NCBI GenBank assembly: GCA_029977615.1
Contig: JAPOKO010000015.1
Span: 1 to 33,489, forward strand
Direction: 5' to 3'
Source of the DNA: a bacterium
Lineage (GTDB): Bacteria > Actinomycetota > Acidimicrobiia > Acidimicrobiales > Ilumatobacteraceae
DNA length: 33,489 nt
Shown here piece by piece: positions 1-8,807 of this stretch; the stretch's first letter is position 1; the number at the start of each line of letters is the position of its first letter. A model generated the notes under the pieces. The model was not told the origin of the DNA, ran no database searches, and saw only the letters and a program-made list of their open reading frames with translations. Both the position numbers and the translations under genes were made by a program.

Positions 1-546
1 AACAACGTAAGCGCCAGCACCCCAGTGCAACACAATGTCAACTGAGAACTTTGAACCCAAAATGTTTTTGCCGACATAGCCAGCTGCGTAAGCCTCGTTA
101 AGAGCAGTGGCAACACGTTCTTGCGCAAGTGCCATTTCACCACGGATGTACAAGAAGCACTGCGACAGACCTGCCGCGTAGCAGGCGATGAGGCAACCTT
201 CAATCAACTGGTGCGGATCGAGCTCCATGAGCAGCCGGTCTTTGTACGTGCCAGGTTCGCTTTCGTCGCCGTTCACTACCAAATATCGTGGCCACACTTG
301 CTGCGGAGTTAGGCCCCACTTTGTTCCCGCAGGAAAACCAGCGCCGCCTCGGCCGAGCACAGTTGCACCCTTGACCTCTTCATGAATTTCTGCAGCTGGC
401 TTCGCCAACGCTTTGCGAAGTGCCAAGTATCCGTCAGTCGCTAAATAGCGCTCAATCGTGTATGAATCAGTGAATTCAAAGCGCGACGTAACTACTTTCG
501 GACGATTTCCTGCAACAAACCCTGGTGCGTGTGGGTAAGAACTCAT
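1..546 (-). CDS. nuoF: NADH-quinone oxidoreductase subunit F, partial (N-terminal 182 residues)
   Basis: Peripheral-arm subunit of complex I that binds FMN and oxidises NADH. The reading frame is open from an ATG at 546 to the window edge, so the C-terminal part with the iron-sulfur ligands is missing. Visible motifs are the glycine-rich nucleotide signature LGRGGAGFPAGTKW near residue 65 and VVNGDESEPGTYKDR near residue 89, both diagnostic of NuoF/HoxF. The sequence leaves the window at HWGAGAYVV, the start of the family GAGAYxxGEETAL motif. The start overlaps the nuoE stop in an ATGA arrangement, indicating translational coupling. There is no sign of damage; it is truncated only by the window. 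Confidence 0.95.
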   Translation of the reverse strand, partial: MSSYPHAPGFVAGNRPKVVTSRFEFTDSYTIERYLATDGYLALRKALAKPAAEIHEEVKGATVLGRGGAGFPAGTKWGLTPQQVWPRYLVVNGDESEPGTYKDRLLMELDPHQLIEGCLIACYAAGLSQCFLYIRGEMALAQERVATALNEAYAAGYVGKNILGSKFSVDIVLHWGAGAYVV

Positions 547-1157
547 AGCGCTGGCTTCCCATCTAGCCAAGCGGGGCCTTCGGTTACGTCTTCTGGAGCA
601 ACTGCACCGACACCTTTGTCAGCCGGAATGCGTTGACGAACCTTTGCAAGTACACCGTGTGCTGGAATTTCATCAGCAAGTTTTCCTGCACGAAAATCAT
701 CAATCAAGTTGTCAAAGTCGGTTGGCGTGACACGGAATCGGTAGCGATAGTTCACCTGCAAAGTTGGCGCTTCAGTGCATGCTGCCTGACACTCAGCATG
801 AGCAAGCGTGAACATTCCATCTGCAGTTGTTCCACCTGCCTTCACTCCAAGTTTGTGTTCGGCGTGGTGCATGAGTTCAGCAGCACCCATCAACGCACAC
901 GACATGGTTCCGCACATGTTGATGAGGTACTTGCCCACAGGTTCAAAACGAAACATTTCGTAGAACGTTGCGGTTCCGTACACCTCGGCCGAAGTAACAC
1001 CAACAAGTTCGCCAAGATGAACCATCGCCTCACGGGTGATGTATCCATTTTGTTCTTGCGACAAATGCAGTAATGGAATAAGCGCGGACTTTGGTCGTGG
1101 ATAACGACTAATGATTTCCTTGGCTATCACTACATTTGCGTCGGTCAATCGGCTCAT
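543..1157 (-). CDS. nuoE: NADH-quinone oxidoreductase subunit E
   Basis: The 24-kDa-type subunit of complex I, carrying a [2Fe-2S] cluster beside the NuoF flavin. At 204 residues it is of usual length. The four cluster ligands are visible as C82-x4-C87 and C123-x3-C127 (ECQAACTEAP), with the typical N-terminal region HLSQEQNGYIT. It overlaps nuoD upstream (ATGA at 1154-1157) and nuoF downstream by 4 bases, so it belongs to one tightly coupled nuo operon. The C-terminal ~35 residues after the ferredoxin fold are rich in small residues and look like a flexible tail. Confidence 0.95.
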   Translation of the reverse strand: MSRLTDANVVIAKEIISRYPRPKSALIPLLHLSQEQNGYITREAMVHLGELVGVTSAEVYGTATFYEMFRFEPVGKYLINMCGTMSCALMGAAELMHHAEHKLGVKAGGTTADGMFTLAHAECQAACTEAPTLQVNYRYRFRVTPTDFDNLIDDFRAGKLADEIPAHGVLAKVRQRIPADKGVGAVAPEDVTEGPAWLDGKPAL

Positions 1158-2506
1158 CGGTCTACCTCGCCAAGCACTGGGTCTACGGACGAAATAACGG
1201 CAACAGCGTCAGCTACTAAACCACCGCGCATCATGTGTGGTAACGCTTGCACATTGACAAATGACGGTGCGCGAACATGCATGCGATATGGAGTTGGGGA
1301 GCCATCGCTGGCGATGTAGCAACCCACTTCGCCGCGCGGACTTTCGATTGCCACATACACTTCGCCTTCAGGCACTTTGAATCCTTCAGTGAAAATCTTG
1401 AAGTGGTGAATAAGAGCTTCCATCGACTCGTCAATGCGAGCACGTGGGGGTGGAGTTACTTTCTTGTCTTGAATGCGGTAGTCGCCACTTGGCACTCGAT
1501 CAAGAATCTGGCGAACAATACGCATTGATTCGCGAATTTCATTTAAGCGAATCGCGTAACGGTCAAAAGCATCTCCATAACTACCAACAATCACATCAAA
1601 CTCAAGCTCGTCATAATGCATGTACGGCATGTCACGACGCAAGTCCCATGCCAAGCCTGTACTACGCAAAATTGGGCCGGTTGCACCAAGAGCAATTGCT
1701 TCTGCCTGGGTTATCACACCAACGCCTTGCAGACGCTCACGCCAAATTGGCTGGTTCGTCATGAGTACGTCGTACTCTCCTAAACGATCTGGCAACATGT
1801 CCAAAATTGACATCACGTCATCACGCCAACCTGCTGGCAAGTCCGCAGCAACACCACCAGGACGAATGAAGTTATGGTTCATGCGCAATCCGGTGACTTT
1901 TTGGAAGAAACGCAACACCACTTCGCGCTCACGCCATCCGTACAACATCATGGATACCGCACCAATGTCCATGCCGTTTGTTGCCATAAACAACAAGTGG
2001 CTGCTCATGCGATTCAGTTCTGACATCAACATGCGAATCCACACTGCACGCTCTGGAATATCGCCGTCGATACCGAGCAACTTCTCGGTTGCCATGCTGA
2101 ACACTAATTCGCTGTTCAGAGGTGACAAGTAGTCCATACGCGTCACGTTGGTTCCACCTTGCATGAAGGTGAGTGACTCGCCAGTCTTTTCCATTCCCGT
2201 GTGCAGATAGCCAATAATTGGCTTGCATCGCAATACGGTTTCGCCCTTGAGTTCGAGCATAAGTCGTAACACACCGTGGGTACTTGGGTGCTGTGGACCC
2301 ATGTTGATGATCATGGTTTGATCTTCACCTGGGTCGGCTTCAACCTCAGCAAGTAACGCAGCGTCTGTTTCGCTCATGCGCAACACTGCGCCAACTTCGC
2401 GCATTACTTCTTTTGCGGTCAATTCAGAACGTGAACGAAGCTCTTGATTTCCTTCGTTGGTTCCCGCTGCTGCAGAAATAATGCTTTCGCTTTCGCGCGG
2501 GTTCAC
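1154..2506 (-). CDS. nuoD: NADH-quinone oxidoreductase subunit D
   Basis: The 49-kDa-type subunit, which forms the quinone-binding cavity with NuoB. Signature motifs are MGPQHPSTHGVLRL near residue 70, GYLHTGMEK, and the C-terminal DPVLGEVDR, which matches the DPVxGEVDR end of the family. The 450 residues include a ~60-residue N-terminal stretch before the conserved core, rich in Glu, Ser and Ala, with no recognised domain; it may be a flexible extension, or translation may begin further in. It overlaps the nuoC stop by 4 bases (ATGA at 2503-2506), in the order A-B-C-D-E-F. Confidence 0.96.
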   Translation of the reverse strand: MNPRESESIISAAAGTNEGNQELRSRSELTAKEVMREVGAVLRMSETDAALLAEVEADPGEDQTMIINMGPQHPSTHGVLRLMLELKGETVLRCKPIIGYLHTGMEKTGESLTFMQGGTNVTRMDYLSPLNSELVFSMATEKLLGIDGDIPERAVWIRMLMSELNRMSSHLLFMATNGMDIGAVSMMLYGWREREVVLRFFQKVTGLRMNHNFIRPGGVAADLPAGWRDDVMSILDMLPDRLGEYDVLMTNQPIWRERLQGVGVITQAEAIALGATGPILRSTGLAWDLRRDMPYMHYDELEFDVIVGSYGDAFDRYAIRLNEIRESMRIVRQILDRVPSGDYRIQDKKVTPPPRARIDESMEALIHHFKIFTEGFKVPEGEVYVAIESPRGEVGCYIASDGSPTPYRMHVRAPSFVNVQALPHMMRGGLVADAVAVISSVDPVLGEVDR

Positions 2507-2997
2507 GATGCGGCTCCCTTGAATTGCACAGGGATTCGACCTTGTGCGTAATCCTTACGCAGTGGGTGACCTTGCCAATCTTCTGGCATCAATATGCGTG
2601 TGAGGTCAGGATGACCAACAAATGAAATTCCGAACATGTCAAACACTTCGCGTTCCATTGCTTCAGTACCTGGGTACAAGTCAAACAATGAATCGATGCT
2701 TGGGTCAGACTCGCTCACTTGCACACGAACACGCAGGCGCTCTCGCTTGCTTAGCGACAACAAGTTGACGACAATTTCAAAACGTTCCGGCGAAACGCCA
2801 GCAGGCAACGTGCGTGACGCATGCGTTAAAAAATCAACTGCTGTTAAGTCAGCACACATTTCATAGCCATCATCAACAAGCTTCTTCATCGTTGACACGT
2901 ATGACGACTTGGGAACGAACAGCACTGCTTGACCGCGCGAATCACCAAGCAGACAACCGTGCAAGGTCGCAGGTGTGGCGGTTTCTTCGGTGGTCAC
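2503..2997 (-). CDS. nuoC: NADH-quinone oxidoreductase subunit C
   Basis: The 30-kDa-type subunit of the complex I connecting module. At 164 residues it matches stand-alone NuoC rather than the fused NuoCD of enterobacteria. The family signature is clear: EREVFDMFGISFVGHPDL followed by RILMPEDWQGHPLRKDY. It starts 5 bases after nuoB ends and overlaps nuoD by 4 bases. No cofactor ligands are expected or seen. Confidence 0.95.
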   Translation of the reverse strand: MTTEETATPATLHGCLLGDSRGQAVLFVPKSSYVSTMKKLVDDGYEMCADLTAVDFLTHASRTLPAGVSPERFEIVVNLLSLSKRERLRVRVQVSESDPSIDSLFDLYPGTEAMEREVFDMFGISFVGHPDLTRILMPEDWQGHPLRKDYAQGRIPVQFKGAAS

Positions 2998-3002
2998 GAG
3001 AA

Positions 3003-3587
3003 TTACCTCGATCCAAGAATGACTGGAGTCGTAATTCCCGCTGGAATTTCTTGAATATGCACGTTCGCACCAGCACCGCTGGTTGCGCGACGGCGCATGA
3101 TTTCGCCATCTTCAATGAGTTGGTGCAACGTTTCGATTGCATGGATCAACGTTTCTGGTGTTGGTGGGCATCCAGGCGCATACACATCAACTGGAACAAC
3201 TTGGTCAACACCTTGAACAATGGCGTAATTATTGAACATTCCACCACTGCTTGCACACACACCCATGCTGATCACCCATTTAGGTTCCATCATTTGGTCA
3301 TAAACCTGACGAAGAACTGGGGCCATCTTTTGACTCACCCGTCCAGCAACAATCATGATGTCTGCCTGACGAGGCGAAGCGCGGAACACTTCCATTCCAA
3401 ATCGCGCAAGGTCGTAGTGCGGTGCTCCCGTTCCCATCATTTCAATAGCGCAGCAAGCGAGACCGAACGTTGCACCCCAACTTGAACGTGAACGCGACCA
3501 CTTGACAAGGTCTTCAATACGACCAGTAAGGAAGTTGTGATCGATACCTTCTAGGCCATCATCAAGAACGTTGCGCACAATTCCCAT
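3003..3587 (-). CDS. nuoB: NADH-quinone oxidoreductase subunit B
   Basis: PSST-type subunit carrying the terminal [4Fe-4S] cluster N2, which passes electrons to quinone. The four ligands are visible: the tandem C45-C46 in [14 protein letters not shown]111 in [11 protein letters not shown] and C140 in [10 protein letters not shown]. The length of 194 residues is normal. Its start abuts the nuoA stop (1-base overlap at 3587) and nuoC follows after 5 bases. No missing residue or frameshift. Confidence 0.97.
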   Translation of the reverse strand: MGIVRNVLDDGLEGIDHNFLTGRIEDLVKWSRSRSSWGATFGLACCAIEMMGTGAPHYDLARFGMEVFRASPRQADIMIVAGRVSQKMAPVLRQVYDQMMEPKWVISMGVCASSGGMFNNYAIVQGVDQVVPVDVYAPGCPPTPETLIHAIETLHQLIEDGEIMRRRATSGAGANVHIQEIPAGITTPVILGSR

Positions 3588-4063
3588 TAGGCCGCAGCTC
3601 CTTCATTGCGGCCTTCAAAACCAACACGACGAATAGTGCTGGTGAATGTTCGCGAATCTGAGGTCATGGGGTTTGGAACACCGCTGTCCAACCTGACAGC
3701 CTTCTTGATTGGACCCCAATCAAGCGCACCTCGAGCAATTGCATAAATGAATGCTGCGAAGAACACTGCGCTAAATGCAATCATTTCGAAAAACACATAA
3801 GGTCCAAGCGACGCGTGTGACACCGCGTAGGGATAAACAAAGATAATTTCAATGTCGAACATGATGAACAACATGGCAATGATGTAAAAACTGACCGGGA
3901 AACGCTCCGGTGCCTCACGACTAGGAACAATTCCGCATTCGTATGGGGCTGACTTTGCAGTGTTGGGACGCCGTGGGGCCAGCAGTTTTGATGCGACGAG
4001 GCTGATTGCGCCAAACAGCACAGCAAGTGTCGCCAACACCACTATCGGAAGATACTGACCCAC
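3587..4063 (-). CDS. nuoA: NADH-quinone oxidoreductase subunit A
   Basis: Small membrane subunit of complex I with three transmembrane helices. The cytoplasmic loop motif [15 protein letters not shown] and the following helix [20 protein letters not shown] are diagnostic, including the conserved acidic residues of the second helix. At 158 residues it is slightly long because of a ~40-residue C-terminal tail. The start is GTG at 4063 with AGGA 5 bases upstream. It is the first nuo gene, only 8 bases after the membrane-protein gene of the cytochrome cluster, so no separate nuo promoter is obvious. Confidence 0.94.
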   Translation of the reverse strand: MGQYLPIVVLATLAVLFGAISLVASKLLAPRRPNTAKSAPYECGIVPSREAPERFPVSFYIIAMLFIMFDIEIIFVYPYAVSHASLGPYVFFEMIAFSAVFFAAFIYAIARGALDWGPIKKAVRLDSGVPNPMTSDSRTFTSTIRRVGFEGRNEGAAA

Positions 4064-4071
4064 GAAATTCC

Positions 4072-4890
4072 TTAAGCCTTAACAGGCGTTTTGTCACTGG
4101 CGAGATTCTCGCGTAGCGCAAGATCTCGACGGTGGAGCAACCAACACAAGATGGCGAAAATCAACCCTGATCCGAATGTGATCAAGATGGCTGGTTGACG
4201 CTTTGCACCGAGGTCGCGGATCATGTAGACGTAGCGGTGCGGCTGCGTCTCGTCAGCCACTGGACGAGCAGGCGCTCGACCTGGTTCAGTGCGCTGTGGA
4301 ACTACAGGTACTACTTCAACCAATGCATAACGCGCTTTGTGGAAAAAAGCGAAGAAGTCAAGCGAGTCATTGATCTTCGGGAAGCGCTCTCCTCCACGAT
4401 CAAACACTGCAACACTCAAATACTCACCAAGCGCAAACTCTTTTGCTTCTGTTTGCAATATTGCATCCGATGAAGCAACTGCCTGACCACGCTGTGGGTC
4501 GGCTTCGTCAAGCAATGACCAACCCTCTGCTTGAAGTTGCGTTGATGCGTTTGCAGAGGTTTCTGCTGGTGTCGCAGCATCAGCAACATTGCCATCAATA
4601 ATTCCGGCCGTGTTGAGCAATGCTGCATCTCGAATAATGGTGACTGGTTCTGCAGGCTTCCAGGTTGGCTCTGGACCCTTCAGTCCAATTCCATACGTCC
4701 ACCACACTGCTGCCATCACAGTCATCCATCCGAAGAATGCAGAAAGAATGATGAGCAAACCGAGTCGTGCGCCGACGTTCGTGCCAACGATGAGGTAACT
4801 GCCTCCGATGAGGACTACTACCGAAATGAGAACTACAACAATGCCTCGAATTTCCGGTTCCCACGAGATTGCAAAAAGTGTTGACAACAT
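4072..4890 (-). CDS. Membrane protein of unknown function between the cytochrome bc and nuo genes
   Basis: I do not recognise a named family. The 272-residue protein has two N-terminal membrane helices (about residues 15-35 and 42-65, the latter ending WWTYGIGLKGPEPTW), a ~165-residue soluble region containing LDEADPQRGQAVASSDAI, and a final membrane helix near residues 233-253 (LITFGSGLIFAILCWLLHRR). The ATG directly follows the cytochrome c stop (TAAATG) and nuoA starts 8 bases after its end. Position suggests an accessory or assembly factor of the quinol oxidase or complex I. That is inference; no cofactor motif is visible. Confidence 0.85.
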   Translation of the reverse strand: MLSTLFAISWEPEIRGIVVVLISVVVLIGGSYLIVGTNVGARLGLLIILSAFFGWMTVMAAVWWTYGIGLKGPEPTWKPAEPVTIIRDAALLNTAGIIDGNVADAATPAETSANASTQLQAEGWSLLDEADPQRGQAVASSDAILQTEAKEFALGEYLSVAVFDRGGERFPKINDSLDFFAFFHKARYALVEVVPVVPQRTEPGRAPARPVADETQPHRYVYMIRDLGAKRQPAILITFGSGLIFAILCWLLHRRDLALRENLASDKTPVKA

Positions 4891-5952
4891 TTATAAACCT
4901 CGCACGTAATCAACGATTGCATTGATTTGTTCATCGGTCAGCATTGCACCAAACGCTGGCATGCGACCGCTTCCCTGACCTTGTTCGCCATAGCGCTTGC
5001 CGTATTCACTACCACCCTTGATAAAGCTCGTCATATCGCTCTTGACTGGGAACTGACGAACCGCGGAACCTCCGGTGAGGTTTGGCCCTAGTGCTCCACC
5101 ACCAGTGATTTGTGGATCACCATACGACCAACCTTTGGTATGGCAACGAGCGCATGAGTAGTTACCGCCACCCAAATCAAGGTTGAACAATGCTTCGCCA
5201 AGCGTGGAATACGTTCCAGCAGCAACCAAGCGTTCTGCTTCGGCAGTGATTTCATCCTGCTTTGCCTTCGGCAAATGTCCACCATCGCAAATACGCGGAT
5301 CGGCATCGACAACTGTGCAGTTTTCGCGAGGAATCTGAATGCTCTTCAAATACGCCAGCACAGTCTGAATTTGTTGATCATTCATTGGTCCACCACCAAC
5401 AACGCCCCATGGCGACATTGGAGAGAAAGGACGTCCGTATTCGAGAATGAAACGCACTTCGCTTTCACTGAATCGGTAAAAAATTGTGTTAAGAGCTGGC
5501 GCTTTCCAACTCACTTCACGAACTTCACCCGTCTTTGAATCGGTCAGTGCGTAAACCGCTGCACCACCAGATCCCTTTGTTCCACCGTGGCAACCTGCGC
5601 AGTTGAATCCACCGTTAGCAGTCACATCGTAAAGACGACTACCCCACGATTCGAAGCGATGATCCCAGCCGTTTTTCGCACCTTCTTGACGACCTGGTTC
5701 AAGAATCCAATACAACGGCAAAGCAAGCGTAATGATTGCAAGAAATGCAATTCCGATGAGCTGAGTACGCTCAATTTTCTTTCCTTCAAGAATTTCGTCG
5801 TCGTAATACGGCTTGCGGTTTGCAGCAAGCTTGATTTCAGATCCAATTTCCTTACGACTCTTGCGAATGTTGGCAAGGCCGTACAGCCCCCAACCCGTTA
5901 AAGCTGTAATCAGGAAGAACCAAGAAATATTGGTTGTGACATCAGCAAACAT
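4891..5952 (-). CDS. Membrane-anchored diheme cytochrome c of the bc complex
   Basis: Electron-transfer subunit with two covalent heme sites, CAGCH at residues 118-122 and CARCH at 267-271. Two membrane helices lie at about residues 9-28 and 65-84, placing the heme domains outside the membrane. The C-terminal domain ends in RMPAFGAMLTDEQINAIVDYV, typical of class I cytochrome c with Met as likely second axial ligand. The start codon shares one base with the Rieske stop (TGATG), and the gene follows cytochrome b and Rieske. It probably plays the role of QcrC/cytochrome c1, although it has two N-terminal anchors where mycobacterial QcrC has a C-terminal one. Confidence 0.92.
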   Translation of the reverse strand: MFADVTTNISWFFLITALTGWGLYGLANIRKSRKEIGSEIKLAANRKPYYDDEILEGKKIERTQLIGIAFLAIITLALPLYWILEPGRQEGAKNGWDHRFESWGSRLYDVTANGGFNCAGCHGGTKGSGGAAVYALTDSKTGEVREVSWKAPALNTIFYRFSESEVRFILEYGRPFSPMSPWGVVGGGPMNDQQIQTVLAYLKSIQIPRENCTVVDADPRICDGGHLPKAKQDEITAEAERLVAAGTYSTLGEALFNLDLGGGNYSCARCHTKGWSYGDPQITGGGALGPNLTGGSAVRQFPVKSDMTSFIKGGSEYGKRYGEQGQGSGRMPAFGAMLTDEQINAIVDYVRGL

Positions 5953-6797
5953 CAGTGCGAACCTCCACCCACGCAGTGTGGGCCTTCAGCTTCTTGACCT
6001 GTGGTATTGGTACCAATCGGTGGACCACCAAACACGGTGCCCGTGTCAACGACAACAATGCCGTTGGCAACCGAAACGCCGAATCGATCCATTCCGCGTG
6101 GTGCTGGACCACCCTTCTTTTCACCTACTCGGTTGTATTGCGATCCGTGACAAGGGCATTCGAACCATTGTGAACTCTTGCATTCAGGAACGCGACAACC
6201 AAGGTGAGGACACTTTTGATAGAGAGCAATAATTCCAGCTTCAAGTCCTGCGTACACCGGAGCCTGATGACCATACGCAACTTTGCCCTTTGACAGAGAT
6301 TCCTTTGGATATTCAGCGATCCAAGCACGAGCCTGCGGCATATACAAGAAGCCTTTGTTTGCTCGAATTTGCGTAATCACATCAGTCAAATTTCCGATGG
6401 TGATCTTTGATCCGAACCCACCAGACGAACTTGTCCAAAGAAAACCGACAAGAGCCGCTCCAAAACCGCCAAGGCTTGCACTCATTAAAGTGACAATCGC
6501 ACGGTTGAAGAATTTACGGCGCGTTACACCAATAGCTTCTGCATCCGGGGCGACCCATGGTTCAACTTCAGCCTTTGGCGCCGCAACAATTGCTGAATTC
6601 TGCTTGCGCACAACAGCTTCAAATTGGCGACCGGTGAGTTGCTCTGGATCTACTGCTCCGCGATCCTTCTTGCGAGTTTCTCGGGCAAGCGTTCCGGTTC
6701 CACGGACACCCGAGGTACGCGACGAGGTCAACACAACGCCGACCCCAGCAACGATTAGGACCGCGATTGCGATGGTGATGATTTGGATAGTTGTCAT
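5952..6797 (-). CDS. Rieske [2Fe-2S] protein of the quinol-cytochrome c reductase
   Basis: Takes electrons from quinol bound at cytochrome b. Cluster ligands are C196-x-H198 (CPHLGC) and C214-x2-H217 (CPCHG), with C201 and C216 placed for the stabilising disulfide. There are two membrane helices: residues 3-23, and 100-121 preceded by T92-R93-R94-K95-F96-F97, a twin-arginine-like motif that fits Tat-dependent translocation of the folded cluster domain. A longer reading frame reaches 6887 but overlaps the cytochrome b gene; the ATG at 6797 starts just before the first helix, 16 bases past the cytochrome b stop, and is preferred (281 residues). Confidence 0.93.
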   Translation of the reverse strand: MTTIQIITIAIAVLIVAGVGVVLTSSRTSGVRGTGTLARETRKKDRGAVDPEQLTGRQFEAVVRKQNSAIVAAPKAEVEPWVAPDAEAIGVTRRKFFNRAIVTLMSASLGGFGAALVGFLWTSSSGGFGSKITIGNLTDVITQIRANKGFLYMPQARAWIAEYPKESLSKGKVAYGHQAPVYAGLEAGIIALYQKCPHLGCRVPECKSSQWFECPCHGSQYNRVGEKKGGPAPRGMDRFGVSVANGIVVVDTGTVFGGPPIGTNTTGQEAEGPHCVGGGSH

Positions 6798-6813
6798 ATA
6801 TATACGTGTCGCC

Positions 6814-7548
6814 TTAGAGCTCGAAAAAGATTCCGTCACGCCATGGGAACGTGAAGTTGAAACCAGGACCACGGAAGAACGATCCAATGATCACGAGCAC
6901 TGCCCAGAACATCAGGAAGATCGTAAACATGCTGGTCATGAACTTGCGATCTTCAGGATGATTTGACGCAGTTTTGTCAAGGTACGGAGCAAACATCAAC
7001 GCAACGAGACCGACGGTTGGAAGAGTCACACCAGCGATCATCGGGTGAAACATGGTGAGCAATTCCTGAAGACCCAGGAAGTACCACGGTGCCTTTGACG
7101 GGTTCGGAGTTTGGTTGAAGTTTGCTGCTTGCAAGAGCGGTGCATTTACAACCCACGAGAAAACGAACAAGAATGCTGTGCATGCAAGTGCGGCTACGAA
7201 TTCAACAGCAAGCAAGTGTGGCCATGTGTGGACTTTGTCAACAGGCTCGGACTTAACGTCTTGAATTGATCCCGACTTAACAACGGTAAGCAACCGCTGC
7301 GTATGCCCGCCAGGACCCGCAGCCATTGGAACATTTCCTTCTGCTGGAGCGGCAACTACTGCACCACTTGGTTTTTCCGCAACTGCAACAGAGCCGCCAG
7401 CTTTTGCTGCTTTGCTGCGCTCAAGGAGGTGAGCAGGAATACGCGAGTCTCCCGATGCTTCGCCATCCGATGAAGCACCTGCTTCTGCTGCTGCCTTTTC
7501 ACGTGCAGCTTGTGCACGCTTGAGTAGGTGTTCTGGAATTTCAGTCAT
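6814..7548 (-). CDS. Cytochrome b C-terminal half (subunit IV-like) with repeated IPxHLLxR N-terminus
   Basis: Second half of a split cytochrome b, contributing to the quinol oxidation site. The quinol-loop motif appears as KAPWYFLGLQE, a variant of the PEWY motif, followed by membrane helices; three helices fit subunit IV. Unusual for the family is a ~100-residue soluble N-terminus containing MTEIPEHLLKR at residues 1-11 and a second copy, RIPAHLLERSK, at 36-46, separated by an Ala/Glu-rich linker. The same motif begins the cytochrome c gene at 9549. It lies 30 bases after the cytochrome b N-half and 16 bases before the Rieske start. Confidence 0.92.
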   Translation of the reverse strand: MTEIPEHLLKRAQAAREKAAAEAGASSDGEASGDSRIPAHLLERSKAAKAGGSVAVAEKPSGAVVAAPAEGNVPMAAGPGGHTQRLLTVVKSGSIQDVKSEPVDKVHTWPHLLAVEFVAALACTAFLFVFSWVVNAPLLQAANFNQTPNPSKAPWYFLGLQELLTMFHPMIAGVTLPTVGLVALMFAPYLDKTASNHPEDRKFMTSMFTIFLMFWAVLVIIGSFFRGPGFNFTFPWRDGIFFEL

Positions 7549-7578
7549 TGCTGATCATCCTTTCAATATTTGAATTCA

Positions 7579-8364
7579 TCACAATGGACCCGAGATTCCG
7601 CCGTCTTTGCGCACTCGCCAGAAGTGAATGGCCAAGAAGATCACAGTGACAAACGGGAAGAGCAATACGTGCAATACATACCAACGCAACAACGTTTCGG
7701 CGCCGATTTCAACTCCACCGAGAAGTACGAATCGAACCTGAGAACCAATCACTGGTGAGTACCCCATCATGTTTGTACCCACCGCAACTGCCCAGAGCGC
7801 AAGTTGGTCCCAGGGCAAGAGGTAACCAGTAAATGAAAGCAACAAGGTGAGTGTGAGCAGAATTACACCAACCACCCAGTTGAATTCGCGAGGCGCCTTA
7901 TATGCACCGTGGTAAAACACGCGAGCCATGTGCAAGAACACGCTGAGCACCATGAGGTGAGCACCCCATCGGTGCATGTTGCGCACCATTAATCCAAACG
8001 TCACCGATGTTTGCAATGACTGAATGTCTTGCCAAGCATTTGCTGCAGTTGGTCGGTAGAAGAACATCAGGAAAATGCCCGTAACAGTGAGCAAAATGAA
8101 CAAAAAGAAGCTGAGTCCACCAAGGCAAAGTGTGTAGCTGACCTTCACTGCGTGCCGCTTCACCTTCACTGGGTGCAAGTGGTACAGCACCGAGTTCATA
8201 ATCACGTACGAGCGGTTACGCGGTGAGTCGGTGTATCCCTTGCGGAAAATTGAACCGGGGCGGAAAATCGAGTTCCACGCCTGGCTTCCTTGCAATGTTT
8301 CACCCAACTTCGCTGCACGCTCTTTCAGCGTGAGGCGAGGCTTCTCTTCAATTGTGCTTGCCAT
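7579..8364 (-). CDS. Cytochrome b N-terminal half (b6 type)
   Basis: Heme-binding half of the quinol oxidase with four membrane helices. Bis-histidine ligands are H131/H145 on the second helix (13 residues between) and H232/H247 on the fourth (14 residues between). The extra residue in the fourth helix is the known hallmark of cytochrome b6 rather than mitochondrial-type cytochrome b. The region FTGYLLPWDQLALWA and the C-terminal GGISGPL also follow the b6 pattern. The protein has 261 residues including a ~70-residue N-terminal region; it starts with ATG and follows the ferredoxin after 24 bases. It works with the subunit IV-like gene downstream. Confidence 0.95.
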   Translation of the reverse strand: MASTIEEKPRLTLKERAAKLGETLQGSQAWNSIFRPGSIFRKGYTDSPRNRSYVIMNSVLYHLHPVKVKRHAVKVSYTLCLGGLSFFLFILLTVTGIFLMFFYRPTAANAWQDIQSLQTSVTFGLMVRNMHRWGAHLMVLSVFLHMARVFYHGAYKAPREFNWVVGVILLTLTLLLSFTGYLLPWDQLALWAVAVGTNMMGYSPVIGSQVRFVLLGGVEIGAETLLRWYVLHVLLFPFVTVIFLAIHFWRVRKDGGISGPL

Positions 8365-8388
8365 ATGTTTCTCCGTGTCCTGAAACTT

Positions 8389-8802
8389 TTACAACCGCAT
8401 GCCGTATGCGTAGCCGTGATTTGGTGTACGTGTATGTGAGTCGCCAGTTGCAGCAGGTGCTCCAACTTTTCCAAGAATGATGACGCCTGTTGGGCAGCGG
8501 TCGACGCACAAGGCGCAACGAGTGCACACGTCGTCGTCAATGATGAACAACACATTGTCACTCGGGTCTGAACCTGGCATCTCTGTGCCTTGAGCCTCAG
8601 CAATTGCATCGGGATTCACCATGTGAATGCACTTCCATGGACAAATATCCACGCAGCCTTCACACATAATGCATTCGCTTTGGTCAATATGAATGAACTG
8701 CTTTGGCTTTACAGCCTTTGCGAGGTAGTCGGCATCCACTTCAACGAGTTGATACTCGTCAGACCACAGGGGCATCGGTGGATTGGCGTCGGTCTTTGTC
8801 AT
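8389..8802 (-). CDS. Ferredoxin with two [4Fe-4S] clusters, within the cytochrome bc cluster
   Basis: Two complete CxxCxxCxxxCP motifs are present: C44, C47, C50, C54 (CIMCEGCVDICP) and C93, C96, C99, C103 (CTRCALCVDRCP). They are separated by an unusually long 38-residue insert rich in Asp and Pro. The 137-residue protein has no signal peptide or membrane helix, so it should act on the cytoplasmic face. It lies 5 bases after a membrane-protein gene and 24 bases before cytochrome b, and so is likely an extra redox subunit or partner of the complex. It could be mistaken for NuoI, but the nuo context and sequence do not fit that. Confidence 0.93.
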   Translation of the reverse strand: MTKTDANPPMPLWSDEYQLVEVDADYLAKAVKPKQFIHIDQSECIMCEGCVDICPWKCIHMVNPDAIAEAQGTEMPGSDPSDNVLFIIDDDVCTRCALCVDRCPTGVIILGKVGAPAATGDSHTRTPNHGYAYGMRL

Positions 8803-8807
8803 AACAA

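Noticed and set aside
2814..3485. Plus-strand frame of 223 residues opposite nuoB/nuoC
   Set aside because: Fully antisense to nuoB and nuoC with their family signatures; His/Thr/Asn-rich nonsense composition.
6798..6887. Longer N-terminus for the Rieske protein (start at 6887)
   Set aside because: It would overlap the cytochrome b coding region by 74 bases and put a non-conserved Ser-rich leader before the first membrane helix.
6283..6966. Plus-strand frame of 227 residues opposite the Rieske and cytochrome b genes
   Set aside because: Opposite strand shadow; no motif, and both minus genes have cofactor ligands in place.
8389..8802. The ferredoxin as NuoI
   Set aside because: The insert between the two cluster motifs is too long, the surrounding residues do not follow NuoI, and it lies with cytochrome b rather than after nuoH.
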